From: Alcanivorax sp. 24
Lineage (GTDB): Bacteria > Pseudomonadota > Gammaproteobacteria > Pseudomonadales > Alcanivoracaceae
DNA length: 64,000 nucleotides
Assembly: GCF_004360225.1 (NCBI RefSeq)
Contig: NZ_SNUA01000007.1
Span: forward strand, 186,001-250,000
Direction of reading: 5' to 3'
Below, piece after piece: positions 46,546-55,664 of the stretch. A program made the position numbers and the translations under genes. The notes beneath the pieces were generated by a model. That model searched no databases. It was not told the origin of the DNA and worked only from the letters and a program-made list of their open reading frames with translations. The number at the start of each line of letters is the position of its first letter. Positions within the stretch are counted from its first letter, which is position 1.

Positions 46546-47340
46546 ATGAGCAACGGCACCATTCTTGATCGCATCATCGAACGTAAAGAGCAGGAGATCG
46601 CCGACGGTAAGCGCCGTTACAGCATGGGGGACCTGCGGGCGCTGGCGGAGAACCAGCGGCGGGCGAGAGGGTTCCATCGAAAGCTGTACGATCGCGTGGC
46701 CGAGGGCAAGCCGGCGGTAATCGCGGAAATCAAGAAAGCCTCTCCCAGCAAGGGGGTTATTCGTGAGAACTTCGACCCGGTGGATATCGCCCGCCGCTAT
46801 GAGGAAAACGGCGCCGCCTGTCTGTCCGTGCTCACCGATCAGGAGTTCTTCCAGGGCCATGAGGACTATCTGCGCGCGGCCCGTAACGCGGTGTCGCTGC
46901 CGGTGCTGCGCAAGGATTTCATCGTTGACCCCTGGCAGGTGTTCGAAACCCGGGCCATGGGCGCGGACGCTATTCTGCTGATCGTGGCGGCATTATCCGA
47001 CGCGCAGATGGACGAGCTCTATCACGCCGCTCAGCAAGCCGGCTGCGACGTGCTGGTGGAAGTGCACTCCGGAGAGGAACTGGAGCGGGCCATGAAACTG
47101 AACGTGGAAGTGGTGGGTATCAACAACCGTGACCTGCGCACCTTCGAAACCCGCCTGGACACCACCCTGGAACTGGCCCCGCAAGTGCCCGCCGATCACC
47201 TGGTGGTCACCGAGAGCGGCATCCACACCCGCGCCGATGTGCGCCTGATGCGCGATAACGGCATCCACGGCTTTCTGGTTGGCGAGGCCTTCATGCGCGA
47301 GGAAGACCCCGGCGCGGCGCTGAAAAAGCTGTTTTTCTAG
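46546..47340 (+). CDS. trpC: indole-3-glycerol phosphate synthase
   Basis: Closes the pyrrole ring to form indole-glycerol phosphate. 264 residues, monofunctional (no TrpF fusion). IAEIKKASPSKGVIRENFDP near 62-81 has the catalytic Lys and substrate phosphate contacts; LSVLTDQEFFQG near 95, LRKDFIVD near 123 and INNRDLRTFE near 191 are also standard. The trpF, trpB and trpA genes are not in this window, as is common outside enterics. Confidence 0.97.
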   Translation: MSNGTILDRIIERKEQEIADGKRRYSMGDLRALAENQRRARGFHRKLYDRVAEGKPAVIAEIKKASPSKGVIRENFDPVDIARRYEENGAACLSVLTDQEFFQGHEDYLRAARNAVSLPVLRKDFIVDPWQVFETRAMGADAILLIVAALSDAQMDELYHAAQQAGCDVLVEVHSGEELERAMKLNVEVVGINNRDLRTFETRLDTTLELAPQVPADHLVVTESGIHTRADVRLMRDNGIHGFLVGEAFMREEDPGAALKKLFF

Positions 47341-47545
47341 TTAATAGTGAACAGTGAATAGTTAGCAGCGAAAATCAAAAGCCAGTCCATGCGTTTTCTG
47401 TGGGAGCGTGCTTGCACGCGCATGGGGTTGGCTCAAGCGCTTGGCGAGATTCGCTTGCAAGCACGCTCCCACAGCGGCTAAAGATCACCTGTTTTGTTTT
47501 TCTGTTTGCTTTTGGCTGTCAACTGCTCACTATCAACTGTCAACT
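47341..47545. repeat. composite hairpin element, copy A
   Basis: About 205 bp: a left arm with degenerate 7-base units (AATAGTGAACAGTGAATAGT), a REP-like hairpin from 47399 to 47472 (TGTGGGAGCGTGCTTGC paired with GCAAGCACGCTCCCACA), then CGGCTAAAGATCACCTG and a right arm CAACTGCTCACTATCAACTG. Nearly identical, in the opposite orientation, to 49830-50041. Confidence 0.85.
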
Positions 47546-47546
47546 T

Positions 47547-47567
47547 GGCACGCGCTTAGCGCGTGCC
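47547..47567 (-). other. perfect hairpin with the crp stop codon as its loop
   Basis: GGCACGCGC, then the stop triplet, then GCGCGTGCC: a perfect 9-bp stem whose 3-base loop is the TAA stop of the crp gene. No T-run follows, so it is probably a 3'-end stabiliser or Rho-type end. Confidence 0.75.
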
Positions 47568-48185
47568 ATACACCACCATGGTCTTGCCCTTCACGGACAC
47601 CAGGCCCTGTTCTTCCAGGTTCTTGAGAACCCGGCCGACCATCTCGCGGGAGCAGCCGACGATGCGGCCGATTTCCTGGCGGGTGACCTTGATCTGCATG
47701 CCGTCCGGGTGGGTCATGGCGTCGGGTTGCTTGCACAGATCCAGCAGGGTGCCGGCGACCCGGCCGGTGACGTCCAGAAAGGCCAGATCGCCCACCTTGC
47801 GGGTGGTGGCGCGCAGACGGCCAGCCAGTTGCGCCGATACGGCGAACAGAATGTCGGCGTCTTCCCGGGTCAACTGGCGGAATTTGGCGTAGCTCACCTC
47901 GGCCACTTCGCACTCGGTCTTCGCTTTTACCCAGGCGGAGCGGGAAGGGTCGCTCTCGAACAGGCCCATTTCACCGAAGAAGTCACCTTCGTTGAGGTAC
48001 GCCATGATCATCTCGCGACCGTCGTCGTCCTCGATCATCACCGTGACCGAGCCACGGAGAATGTAATAAAGGGCGTCGGATTCATCGCCAGCGTAGATAA
48101 TGGTGCTCTTCGCCGGATACCGCCGACGGTGGCAGTTGGCCAGAAAGTGGTCCAGATTGGGAATAATCTTGTTGCCGTCGCTCAT
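47556..48185 (-). CDS. crp: CRP/Vfr cyclic AMP receptor protein
   Basis: Global cAMP-dependent transcription factor, called Vfr in Pseudomonas. 209 residues. Cyclic-nucleotide domain with [20 protein letters not shown] near 67-86, which contains the Glu and Arg-Ser of the phosphate-binding cassette. Helix C runs near 110-135. The helix-turn-helix is [20 protein letters not shown] near 167-186. It is divergent from the osmC-like gene in the vfr-osmC-speD-coq7 order of pseudomonads. No strong CRP site was evident in the gap. Confidence 0.95.
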   Translation of the reverse strand: MSDGNKIIPNLDHFLANCHRRRYPAKSTIIYAGDESDALYYILRGSVTVMIEDDDGREMIMAYLNEGDFFGEMGLFESDPSRSAWVKAKTECEVAEVSYAKFRQLTREDADILFAVSAQLAGRLRATTRKVGDLAFLDVTGRVAGTLLDLCKQPDAMTHPDGMQIKVTRQEIGRIVGCSREMVGRVLKNLEEQGLVSVKGKTMVVYGTR

Positions 48186-48456
48186 GGGGTCTCTGCTTAA
48201 GCCAGAAGAATGTCTTAGCCGATTAAGCTCAAGGATATTGCCTGTTTTTCACATCGCTGCCAAGGGTGGGAGCCCGCGAGTGCGCAAAGGGGTGACACCG
48301 GTCCGCTGTCGGGGGCGTTCGGAGGTGGTCAACGCGGTGGCGAGGAGACCATGAGCTGGCTCCAAGGGTATGGTCGCGGGGCCGCTCTGTGGTAATCTGC
48401 GCGCCCATTTGGGGGCGGGCCTGGTGAGCCGCTCCGGTGCCGAGCAGGAGTAAGTG

Positions 48457-48876
48457 ATGAAAGCCGTGGTTGAATGGCAGGGCGAAGCTTGTTTTCAGGC
48501 GGAATCCGGTTCCGGTCACACCATCCTTATGGACGGTCCGCCCGATCATGGCGGCCAGAATCGCGGTCCGCGCCCGATGGAAACCCTGCTGATGAGCGTC
48601 GGCGGCTGTTCCGCGTTTGATGTGGTGCATATTCTGCGTAAATCCCGCCAGAATGTGACGGGCTGCCGCTGTGAGCTGAGCGCGGAGCGGGCGGAGGACG
48701 AAGTCCCCGCCGTATTCACAAAAATTCATTTGCACTTCGTGGTATCCGGCGAGGATCTCAAGGAGGCGCAGGTGAAGCGGGCGGTGTCATTGTCGGCGGA
48801 GAAATACTGCTCCGCGTCGATCATGCTCACCCGTGGTGGTGTGGAAGTCACCCACAGCTATACCATCGAAGCCTGA
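48457..48876 (+). CDS. OsmC family protein (YhfA type)
   Basis: 139 residues from the ATG at 48457 (CAGGAG ribosome site; an in-frame GTG is one codon earlier). The two peroxidatic-type Cys of the OsmC fold are in SVGGCSAFDVVHIL near 44-57 and EKYCSASIML near 117-126. OsmC and Ohr members reduce organic hydroperoxides; the YhfA subgroup, always near crp, has no proven substrate. Divergent from crp. Confidence 0.9.
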   Translation: MKAVVEWQGEACFQAESGSGHTILMDGPPDHGGQNRGPRPMETLLMSVGGCSAFDVVHILRKSRQNVTGCRCELSAERAEDEVPAVFTKIHLHFVVSGEDLKEAQVKRAVSLSAEKYCSASIMLTRGGVEVTHSYTIEA

Positions 48877-48974
48877 GCGGATACCCTTCGCCAAGGCGAC
48901 GAGGCGCCGGACGGGCCTGGGCCGGCGCCAAATAACCTGCGGATCCCGGTGCGCTCAGGCGTATCCGGGAGTGA

Positions 48975-49823
48975 GTGAGTAAAACCATGGGCGGTGACGA
49001 CCGCCAACGGGGAAACGCGGTGGTAAAAGATCCCAATCCCAAGATTTCGGTGCACGGTTTCAACAACCTGACCAAGTCGCTCAGCTTCAATATTTTCGAC
49101 ATCGCCTACGCGAAGACCGAGCAGCATCGCAAGGAGTACATCGAATACATCGATGAGCTCTACAATGCGGAGCGGCTGACTGAAATCCTCACCAACGTGA
49201 CGCGCATCATCGGCGCCAACGTCCTCAACGTGGCCCGCCAGGACTACGACCCGCAGGGCGCCAGCGTGACCATGCTGATCGCGGAACACGAGACCCCGCC
49301 GAGCGGTACTGACTGGGACGAAGAGGCGCCGGGGCCGTTGCCGGACACGGTGGTGGCGCACCTGGACAAGAGCCATGTGACCGTCCACACCTATCCGGAA
49401 TCCCATCCGGATAACGGCATTTCCACGTTCCGGGTGGATGTGGATGTGTCCACCTGTGGTGTGATCTCGCCGCTGCGGGCGCTGAACTACCTGATTCACA
49501 GCTTCGACTCCGATATCGTCACCATCGACTATCGGGTTCGCGGCATGACACGGGATCTGGACGGCACCAAGCACTACATCGATCACGACATCACTTCGAT
49601 ACAGAACTTCCTGGTCGAGGACACCCAGAACGCCTACCAGATGATCGACGTCAACGTGTACCAGGAGAACATCTTCCACACCAAGATGCTGCTCAAGGAC
49701 TTCGACATCGAAAACTACCTGTTCGGTGCCGGTAGCGACGAATTCGACGATGTCGAACTGGCCGAAATCAAGGAACGCCTGCAAACCGAGATGCTGGAGA
49801 TTTTCTACAGCCGGAACATGTAG
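48975..49823 (+). CDS. speD: S-adenosylmethionine decarboxylase proenzyme
   Basis: Provides decarboxylated SAM for spermidine synthesis. 282 residues from GTG 48975 (GGGAG upstream); an ATG at 48987 would also work. This is the long enterobacterial-type SpeD. The self-cleavage site that creates the pyruvoyl cofactor is Lys-Ser in [16 protein letters not shown] near 131-146, and the Cys in [17 protein letters not shown] near 163 is the proton donor. Confidence 0.96.
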   Translation: MSKTMGGDDRQRGNAVVKDPNPKISVHGFNNLTKSLSFNIFDIAYAKTEQHRKEYIEYIDELYNAERLTEILTNVTRIIGANVLNVARQDYDPQGASVTMLIAEHETPPSGTDWDEEAPGPLPDTVVAHLDKSHVTVHTYPESHPDNGISTFRVDVDVSTCGVISPLRALNYLIHSFDSDIVTIDYRVRGMTRDLDGTKHYIDHDITSIQNFLVEDTQNAYQMIDVNVYQENIFHTKMLLKDFDIENYLFGAGSDEFDDVELAEIKERLQTEMLEIFYSRNM

Positions 49824-49829
49824 AAAAGG

Positions 49830-50041
49830 GCAGTTGACAGTTGATAGTGGACAGTTGACGGCGAACACCAAACAGAAAAACAAAAAAGGTGATCTTTAGC
49901 CGCTGTGGGAGCTTGCTTGCAAGCGAATGGGGTTGGCTCAAGCGTTTGGCAAGATTCGCTTGCAAGCACGCTCCCACAGAAAGCGCATGGTCCGCGTACT
50001 TTTGCTTTTCGCTGTCAACTGTCCACTATCAACTGTCAACT
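49830..50041. repeat. composite hairpin element, copy B
   Basis: About 212 bp bounded by inverted heptad arms (AGTTGACAGTTGATAGTGGA at the left, its reverse complement at the right). A left flank GGTGATCTTTAGCCG, a REP-like hairpin at 49905-49979, and a right flank AAAGCGCATGGTCCGCGTAC lie inside. The arms match copy A in reverse orientation, but the loop GGGGTTGGCTCAAGCG reads in the same direction in both copies. Confidence 0.88.
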
Positions 50042-50048
50042 GTGTTCA

Positions 50049-50717
50049 CTAAATTCTGTAGGTGGTGAACGTCATGACCTTGCTCATCAGGGTCATGACG
50101 CGGCGGATCGGGGTGGGGAGGGGGGTGCCGCCGGCGTCTTCGGCGGTGACGGCGTGTTTCAACTCGTCTTCGCGCATCTGTTCAAGGATGGCACGGGTGC
50201 GGTGATCGGCGGCGGGCAGTTCGGACAGGTGGCGCTCCAGATGGCGCACGACCTGATGTTCGGTTTCCGAGACAAAGCCCAGGCTCCAGCGGTCTCCGGC
50301 CAGACCGGCGCCGGCGCCGAGAGTGTAGCTCATGGCGTAGAACAGCGGATTCAGACGGCTGGGCACGCTGCCCAGTTCGCGAATACGGTCCTCGCACCAG
50401 GCCAGATGATCTTCCTCCTCCCGGGCGGCTTCCTCCATGGCATGACGCACGTGGGGCAAGGTGGCGGTGCTGGCCTGGCCCTGGTACAGCGCCTGGGCAC
50501 AGACCTCGCCGGTGTGGTTGATGCGCATCAGACCGGCGATATGGCGCTGCTGCCGGGTGTCCAGGGGGGCGCTCCGGTCCTTGATGGCGGCTTCGTCATC
50601 GCTGGATTGGGCGGCGGGCTGCCGGGAGGCCCGGGTGGATCCGGGAGTAAGGGTGCGCAGCGCGTTGTCCACGCGGCTAAGCAATTGGTCCACTGGCGTC
50701 AGGTGACGACCCGTCAT
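50049..50717 (-). CDS. coq7: demethoxyubiquinone hydroxylase Coq7
   Basis: Di-iron monooxygenase for the penultimate step of ubiquinone synthesis. 222 residues from the ATG at 50717 (GGAGAA upstream); the frame continues 33 codons further but without conserved sequence. Iron ligands are in [15 protein letters not shown] near 66-80, [18 protein letters not shown] near 95-112, [15 protein letters not shown] near 147, and MREDELKHA near 179. Supplies the quinone used by the cyo oxidase encoded in this window. Confidence 0.94.
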   Translation of the reverse strand: MTGRHLTPVDQLLSRVDNALRTLTPGSTRASRQPAAQSSDDEAAIKDRSAPLDTRQQRHIAGLMRINHTGEVCAQALYQGQASTATLPHVRHAMEEAAREEEDHLAWCEDRIRELGSVPSRLNPLFYAMSYTLGAGAGLAGDRWSLGFVSETEHQVVRHLERHLSELPAADHRTRAILEQMREDELKHAVTAEDAGGTPLPTPIRRVMTLMSKVMTFTTYRI

Positions 50718-50852
50718 CACGACTTCTCCACGATGCTCATGGGGCGGATGGTAAGCCGGCCATGCGGATGTCCGTGGCGGACGCCGGTATGGCCGGGGCG
50801 ATAGTGTAGCAGGCAACGCTCGCCATCGTCGCGGCGGCGCGCCTCGCGCGGG

Positions 50853-53639
50853 TCAGGATTCTTCCCTGGATTCCTCCACCCCGCGCCGGGTAAAGCGAAT
50901 CAGTACGTCACGAAGCACATTCAGTTCCACCGGCTTGGGGATGTGGGCGTTCATTCCCGATGCCAGGCTGCGCTCCCGGTGCTCGCGCAGGATATGGGCG
51001 GTGAGGGCGACAATGGGGACCGCCACCAGACCATTTTCCCGCTCGTGGGCACGAATCCGGCGGGTGGCCTCGAATCCGTCCATCTCTGGCATTTCGCAGT
51101 CCATCAGGATCAGGTCGTAACGCTTCTGGGTGGCGCGGTTGAGGGCCTCGAGGCCGTTGGCGGCCAGTTCCGGAGAAATTCCCAGCTTATTGAGCATGCC
51201 GCGGATTACCTTCTGGCTCAGCTTGTGGTCCTCGACCACCAGCACCTGTAGTCCGGGGTCAGGGCTTTCGCTGCGCTGGCGTGGCGCTGAAGGGCGCTGC
51301 AGGCCCAGTTCCTCGCTCAGTACCTGTTTGAGGCGCGGCGCCGACACCGGTTTGGTCAGAACCCGGTGGATACTGACGTTGCGTGCGTCCATATCGGTGG
51401 GGGAACTGCTGATGCCGGTGAGCATGATCAATACCGGCGAGTGCGTGATGACCGGGTCTTCGTGGATCCGTGCCGCCAGTTGCACCCCGGTCATCCCCGG
51501 CATCTGGTGGTCCAGCAGCACCACGTCGTAGGGCTCGTTGATATTGGCCTGGGTGCGCAATGAGGCCAGCGCCTCGCGTGGATCGTTGCTGGCGGTGACA
51601 CGCATGCCCCAGCTCAGGGCCAGGTGGCGGATCACCCGGGTGACGGTGGTGGAATCATCCACCACCAGCATGCTGCGTCCGAGCAGGGGGACCCGGTCCG
51701 CCGGATTATCGGGCGCCGGATCATCCAGCGCCGATAGCGGCACGATGAACCAGTAGGCCGGTTCCTGATTGTGCCCGTCGCGATGTCCGCAGCGGCCGCC
51801 CATGGCTTCCAGCAATTGCTCGGCGATAGCCAGGTTCAGGGTGCTGCTGTCCTGGCGGGCGCCGTTTTCGCGCAGATCGTGCAGGGTGCCGGCGCGCAGA
51901 GCGGTGCCAGCGAATTCAAAGCGCACCTGGCCGGCCTGGCCGGTGGGTTCCAGCGACACATCAATGATCAGTTCGCCATGCTGTGCCTGGCGGATGAAGG
52001 CGCCAATCAGATTGGTCAGCACCTGGCGCAGGCGTCCGGGATCCCCCTCCATGCGAGCTGGCACATTGGTGTGCACATGGGTGATCAGCTCCACCTGCTT
52101 TTCTTCGGCCCGTTCCCGGAACAGGTCCACGGCATCCACCAGTAGCTCGTGCACATCCAGAGCCTCGCGGCTGATCTCGGTACCCGATGTGGACAGCTGG
52201 GAATATTCGAGTACGTCGTTGATGATCTTCAACAGGCTTTCGCCGGCGTTGTGGATGGCGCTGACACACTCCTTCTGATTCGGGGTCAGTGGGGTATCGT
52301 CGAGCAATTCGGCCATGCCGAGGATGCCGCTGAGCGGGGTGCGAGCGTCGTGCCCCATGCGTGCCAGGGTCTCGCGGCGGGTGGTCTCGACGGTCTCGGT
52401 GACGGCCTGATTGCGTAACTGTTCCGCCCTGAGCCGTTGGCGGCGTTGATGCTGCAGACGCAGACCGGCGGTTTGCAGGCTGCCCGCCACGGTGAACACC
52501 AGAAGCAATGTCAGTGGCACATCCAGGCCGGTATGCAGCAGGCCCAGGGTTACCAGGCACAAAATGGCTACCGGCACGCCCACCAGAATACTGGTGAAGA
52601 AGAACAGGGCGCCGGCGGGCACTTCCCGGTGCCAGGCCTGATAACCCAGTGCGACCAGACAGGGAACGGACAGCAGAACGAGGATGCTGCACAGCCCCAT
52701 CGCCGCTGGTGACGGCAGAATCAACAGCAACGGGATCTGCACCAGGGCCAGAGCCCCCAGCACCAGCAGGATGTAGTGCAGGGCGGGACTGTGCTGGTGA
52801 CTGTCGACGAAGGTGCGCCCGGCGCCGCAGGCGGCGAACAGCGCCACGGAGAGCAGGGTGAGGCGCAATGGATGATCCCAACTGCTGAGATCATCCTGAT
52901 GGCCCAGGAAGCCGCCGCCGACGACGATAAGGCCGACCACGCAGAAGCCGAACAGGGCGTGGTAGCCGTGGCTGGTGGCGGAACGCATGAAGGCCAGAGC
53001 CAGATGGTACAGGGACATGGTCAGCAACATGCCGATCAGTAGCCAGTAGACGCCGTACAGAGGATTGTCCCCGAGCGCTTTTTGCATGGTGGTGAGCGTC
53101 AATGAATAGACCAGTTCACCGTGAGGATTCACCCGCCAGTAGAAGACCCGCGGCTGGCCCAAGGGCAGATCGAGCACCTGGATCGGGTAGCGGTGGACAA
53201 AGGATTCATCTGGCAGCGGGGTGCGATAGCGCGTGGTGCCGGGGGGGCCGTCGGGAACATAGAACTGACTGTCCTGGTAGGCACGGGGAGCCATCACCAG
53301 AGCGAAGCGCTGCTGATCGGACAGCTCATTGTGGATGGAAACGCGAATCCACCAGTCGTGGTTGCTCAGCCCGAGCCGTTCGACGAAGCGGGAGGCTGGT
53401 TGGAACCGGTGATCCAGGCCGCCGCTGACCACATCCTCCAGGGAATAATGATTGTCCGGGTCGGGCAGGTATTCGGAATAGATGGTAATGCGGGCATCGT
53501 CCGGCTCGCTGTTGATCACGAACGGCGGCGGGGGAGCCGCCCAGGCGCGGCCGGCGACCAGCCAGAGCAGGCCGAATATCAGCGGCAGCCACCGCCCAGG
53601 GGTGTTATTCCGTGGCCAAAACGTCCTTGGTGGCATCAT
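50853..53639 (-). CDS. retS: RetS-like hybrid sensor kinase with eroded ATPase domain
   Basis: About 928 residues. Signal peptide or anchor, then a periplasmic 7TMR-DISMED2 domain, seven helices (about 195-390), a dimerisation/His domain (MGHDARTPLSGILG, His near 428), an ATPase-like domain and two receiver domains (VLLDHQMPGM near 708, LILMDCEMPEMDG near 848). In the ATPase domain the N-box reads QVLTNLIGAFIRQA, lacking the usual second Asn, and the DxGxG G1 box is not recognisable (FEFAGTALRAG). Domain order, length and position in the prmA-fis-purH-purD region match RetS, which acts by binding and blocking GacS. I chose ATG 53639; upstream ATGs exist. Confidence 0.8.
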   Translation of the reverse strand: MMPPRTFWPRNNTPGRWLPLIFGLLWLVAGRAWAAPPPPFVINSEPDDARITIYSEYLPDPDNHYSLEDVVSGGLDHRFQPASRFVERLGLSNHDWWIRVSIHNELSDQQRFALVMAPRAYQDSQFYVPDGPPGTTRYRTPLPDESFVHRYPIQVLDLPLGQPRVFYWRVNPHGELVYSLTLTTMQKALGDNPLYGVYWLLIGMLLTMSLYHLALAFMRSATSHGYHALFGFCVVGLIVVGGGFLGHQDDLSSWDHPLRLTLLSVALFAACGAGRTFVDSHQHSPALHYILLVLGALALVQIPLLLILPSPAAMGLCSILVLLSVPCLVALGYQAWHREVPAGALFFFTSILVGVPVAILCLVTLGLLHTGLDVPLTLLLVFTVAGSLQTAGLRLQHQRRQRLRAEQLRNQAVTETVETTRRETLARMGHDARTPLSGILGMAELLDDTPLTPNQKECVSAIHNAGESLLKIINDVLEYSQLSTSGTEISREALDVHELLVDAVDLFRERAEEKQVELITHVHTNVPARMEGDPGRLRQVLTNLIGAFIRQAQHGELIIDVSLEPTGQAGQVRFEFAGTALRAGTLHDLRENGARQDSSTLNLAIAEQLLEAMGGRCGHRDGHNQEPAYWFIVPLSALDDPAPDNPADRVPLLGRSMLVVDDSTTVTRVIRHLALSWGMRVTASNDPREALASLRTQANINEPYDVVLLDHQMPGMTGVQLAARIHEDPVITHSPVLIMLTGISSSPTDMDARNVSIHRVLTKPVSAPRLKQVLSEELGLQRPSAPRQRSESPDPGLQVLVVEDHKLSQKVIRGMLNKLGISPELAANGLEALNRATQKRYDLILMDCEMPEMDGFEATRRIRAHERENGLVAVPIVALTAHILREHRERSLASGMNAHIPKPVELNVLRDVLIRFTRRGVEESREES

Positions 53640-54663
53640 CCTTCTTCGTTTCCCGATCCAGCACATACGCATTGAGGCCGGCTTCGGAAAGGATATAGGC
53701 TCCCAACTCGCTGCGTCGACCCGCGGAACACAGTATATAAGTGAAATCCCGCTCCAGGGCGGGGGCTTTTTGTCTCAGTTCGCCCAGCGGAATATTGCGG
53801 GCGCCGGGAGTCCGGTCATGCCGGAATTCCATCGGTAACCGCACATCGAGCAGAATACAAGCGTGGTCGCCGTCGAGGACCATGTCGTTGAGGGTATCCT
53901 CATTCAGATGGCGGATCACGGAGGCTTGCAGAATGTCCTGGAAATCATCCTGCCCCAGGCACATCAGCACACCATCGCTGGTCATCGTCACGGTGGCGTT
54001 ACGTGGCTGGTCGCTGATCAGGGCGTCTTCGCCGAAAAAACGGCCCGGTCCCAGAGTGGCGAGGGTACCGGTGCCGCGCCCCTGGCCACGGGTGACCATG
54101 GCCTGCCCCTGTTTGAGCACGTAGAACGTGTCGCCGGCATCCCCTTCGCGGACCACGGTGGTGCCCATCTCCACTTCCCGGGGCCTGAACTGCATGAACA
54201 GCGTATGCAGCTTGGCCGGCGCGATGCGGGCGAACAAGCCGGACGCCAGCAGGGCGTCGGTCCAGTCCCATTGCTCCTCCTGTCCCGGCGGCGGCAACAG
54301 ATCGACCGCGCCGGTCCAGGCCATCAACAGATCCAGCTTATCCCGATCCAGAGTGTAAAGGATGGCGCCGGTGCGGGTAATGGCGTTGACGGTATGCGGC
54401 GCGCAGTTGTCCAGGGCCAGATAATTTTCGTCATCGCCGGCGGAAAACGGCCGCACGCTGAAGCCGGCATCAATCAGATCCAGTTCACCGTCCACCAGAA
54501 AGTAGGCCTTGTCGCTGTGCTGGCCCCGTTTGAACACCATCCGACCGGGGGGCAGATTCAGCACTTCCAACTGGCCCTGGATGGCCTGCAGGTGAGTCTG
54601 GCTGAGGCCGTCGAACGGAATAAACTCGGCGAGCCGGGACGGATCCGGTGTGGTGATGGACAT
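53605..54663 (-). CDS. double cyclic-nucleotide-binding domain plus rhodanese protein
   Basis: 352 residues from the ATG at 54663 (GGGGGGAAG ribosome site). Two CRP-like sensor domains (about 15-105 and 130-240; the second has GRFFGEDALISDQPRNATVT, a fair phosphate-binding cassette; the first is degenerate) are followed by a rhodanese domain with the active-site loop Cys in ILCSAGRRSELG near 309. No DNA-binding domain. Its 3' end overlaps the retS start by 35 bp, so the two are almost certainly coexpressed. It could link a second messenger to sulfur transfer or to phosphatase-like chemistry. Function unknown. Confidence 0.85.
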   Translation of the reverse strand: MSITTPDPSRLAEFIPFDGLSQTHLQAIQGQLEVLNLPPGRMVFKRGQHSDKAYFLVDGELDLIDAGFSVRPFSAGDDENYLALDNCAPHTVNAITRTGAILYTLDRDKLDLLMAWTGAVDLLPPPGQEEQWDWTDALLASGLFARIAPAKLHTLFMQFRPREVEMGTTVVREGDAGDTFYVLKQGQAMVTRGQGRGTGTLATLGPGRFFGEDALISDQPRNATVTMTSDGVLMCLGQDDFQDILQASVIRHLNEDTLNDMVLDGDHACILLDVRLPMEFRHDRTPGARNIPLGELRQKAPALERDFTYILCSAGRRSELGAYILSEAGLNAYVLDRETKKDDATKDVLATE

Positions 54664-54850
54664 ACTTCCCCCCTGAACAAACGCACGGCGCCAGAAGCGG
54701 CAGCGGACGATACACCGGCGACGATCATTATGGTTGTGATGAGACAAGCGGTCTTGAGGTGTCGCGTTAGGGCCGATGATAGCGGCTACTTTAAGCCTTT
54801 TCCCGGATAGGTCGCGGTTTTGTGATAAGGGTCCTGGAGCAGGCAGTGAG

Positions 54851-55600
54851 TCAGGCGGTCAGCGCCATCAGCAGGGTGCCGCCGCCGGACAGCATTAGCA
54901 GGACGAAGATGCCGCGCCGCAGCGTACGCTCACTGACCGGCGGCGGGAAACGGTTGCCGACCCAGGCCATCGCCGCCACCACCGGCAGCGACAACAGCCC
55001 GATCTTGACCACATCCAGGGTCAGATCACCATGCAATCCGACCACTACCAAACGCCCCAGTGACGCCAGTGAGAACAGCGTCAGCAGGGTGATGCGGATG
55101 GTCTGGACCGGGATCGGTTGGCGATAGAGCTGATAGACGACCGGGGGGCCGCTGACGCTGAACAGGCCGCCGAAGAACCCGCCGAGGAAACCGGTGCCGA
55201 CGAAAGCGGCCGGTGAGGAACGCCGTGGCAGCGGATCCGGGCGGCAGACCAGCACCAGGCCGGCGGCGACAATGACGGCGCCAAGCAGCGCCTTGAGCAG
55301 ATTCTGGGCATTGCTGTTGAGATAGCTGAGAAGCAGCACACCGATGATCATGGCCGGAACCAGGCCAATCAGGCTCTGCGCGATGATACGGCCGTCCGCC
55401 TTTCTTAGTTGGGGCACCGCCACCACCGCGCCCATGGCCAGATTCATGATGTTCAGCGCGGTGGCGGTGGTCGGGATCGAGCCAAGTTGGAGCAGGGTCA
55501 CGGCGGCCAGCAGGAAGATGCCGAGAGCGAAACCGGTGACGGCCTGAATATAGGAGCCGATGGCGACGGCCAGCAGAAACAACGGCAGCGATTCAGGCAT
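54851..55600 (-). CDS. TauE/SafE-family sulfite/organosulfonate permease
   Basis: 249 residues with about eight hydrophobic segments, the DUF81/TauE fold. GSYIQAVTGFALGIFLLAAV near 16-35 is the repeat motif with Gly and Phe, mirrored by GTGFLGGFFGGLFSVSGPPV near 134-153. Members export sulfite, sulfoacetate or related anions. It follows purD by 64 bp on the same strand, and lies upstream of the rhodanese protein, which also handles sulfur in many cases. Confidence 0.88.
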   Translation of the reverse strand: MPESLPLFLLAVAIGSYIQAVTGFALGIFLLAAVTLLQLGSIPTTATALNIMNLAMGAVVAVPQLRKADGRIIAQSLIGLVPAMIIGVLLLSYLNSNAQNLLKALLGAVIVAAGLVLVCRPDPLPRRSSPAAFVGTGFLGGFFGGLFSVSGPPVVYQLYRQPIPVQTIRITLLTLFSLASLGRLVVVGLHGDLTLDVVKIGLLSLPVVAAMAWVGNRFPPPVSERTLRRGIFVLLMLSGGGTLLMALTA

Positions 55601-55664
55601 GGTGCTCCCTGCGCGGGGTGGCGGCGATCAATGAATGACCGCCAGATTGGGGGTGAAAGCCGGG

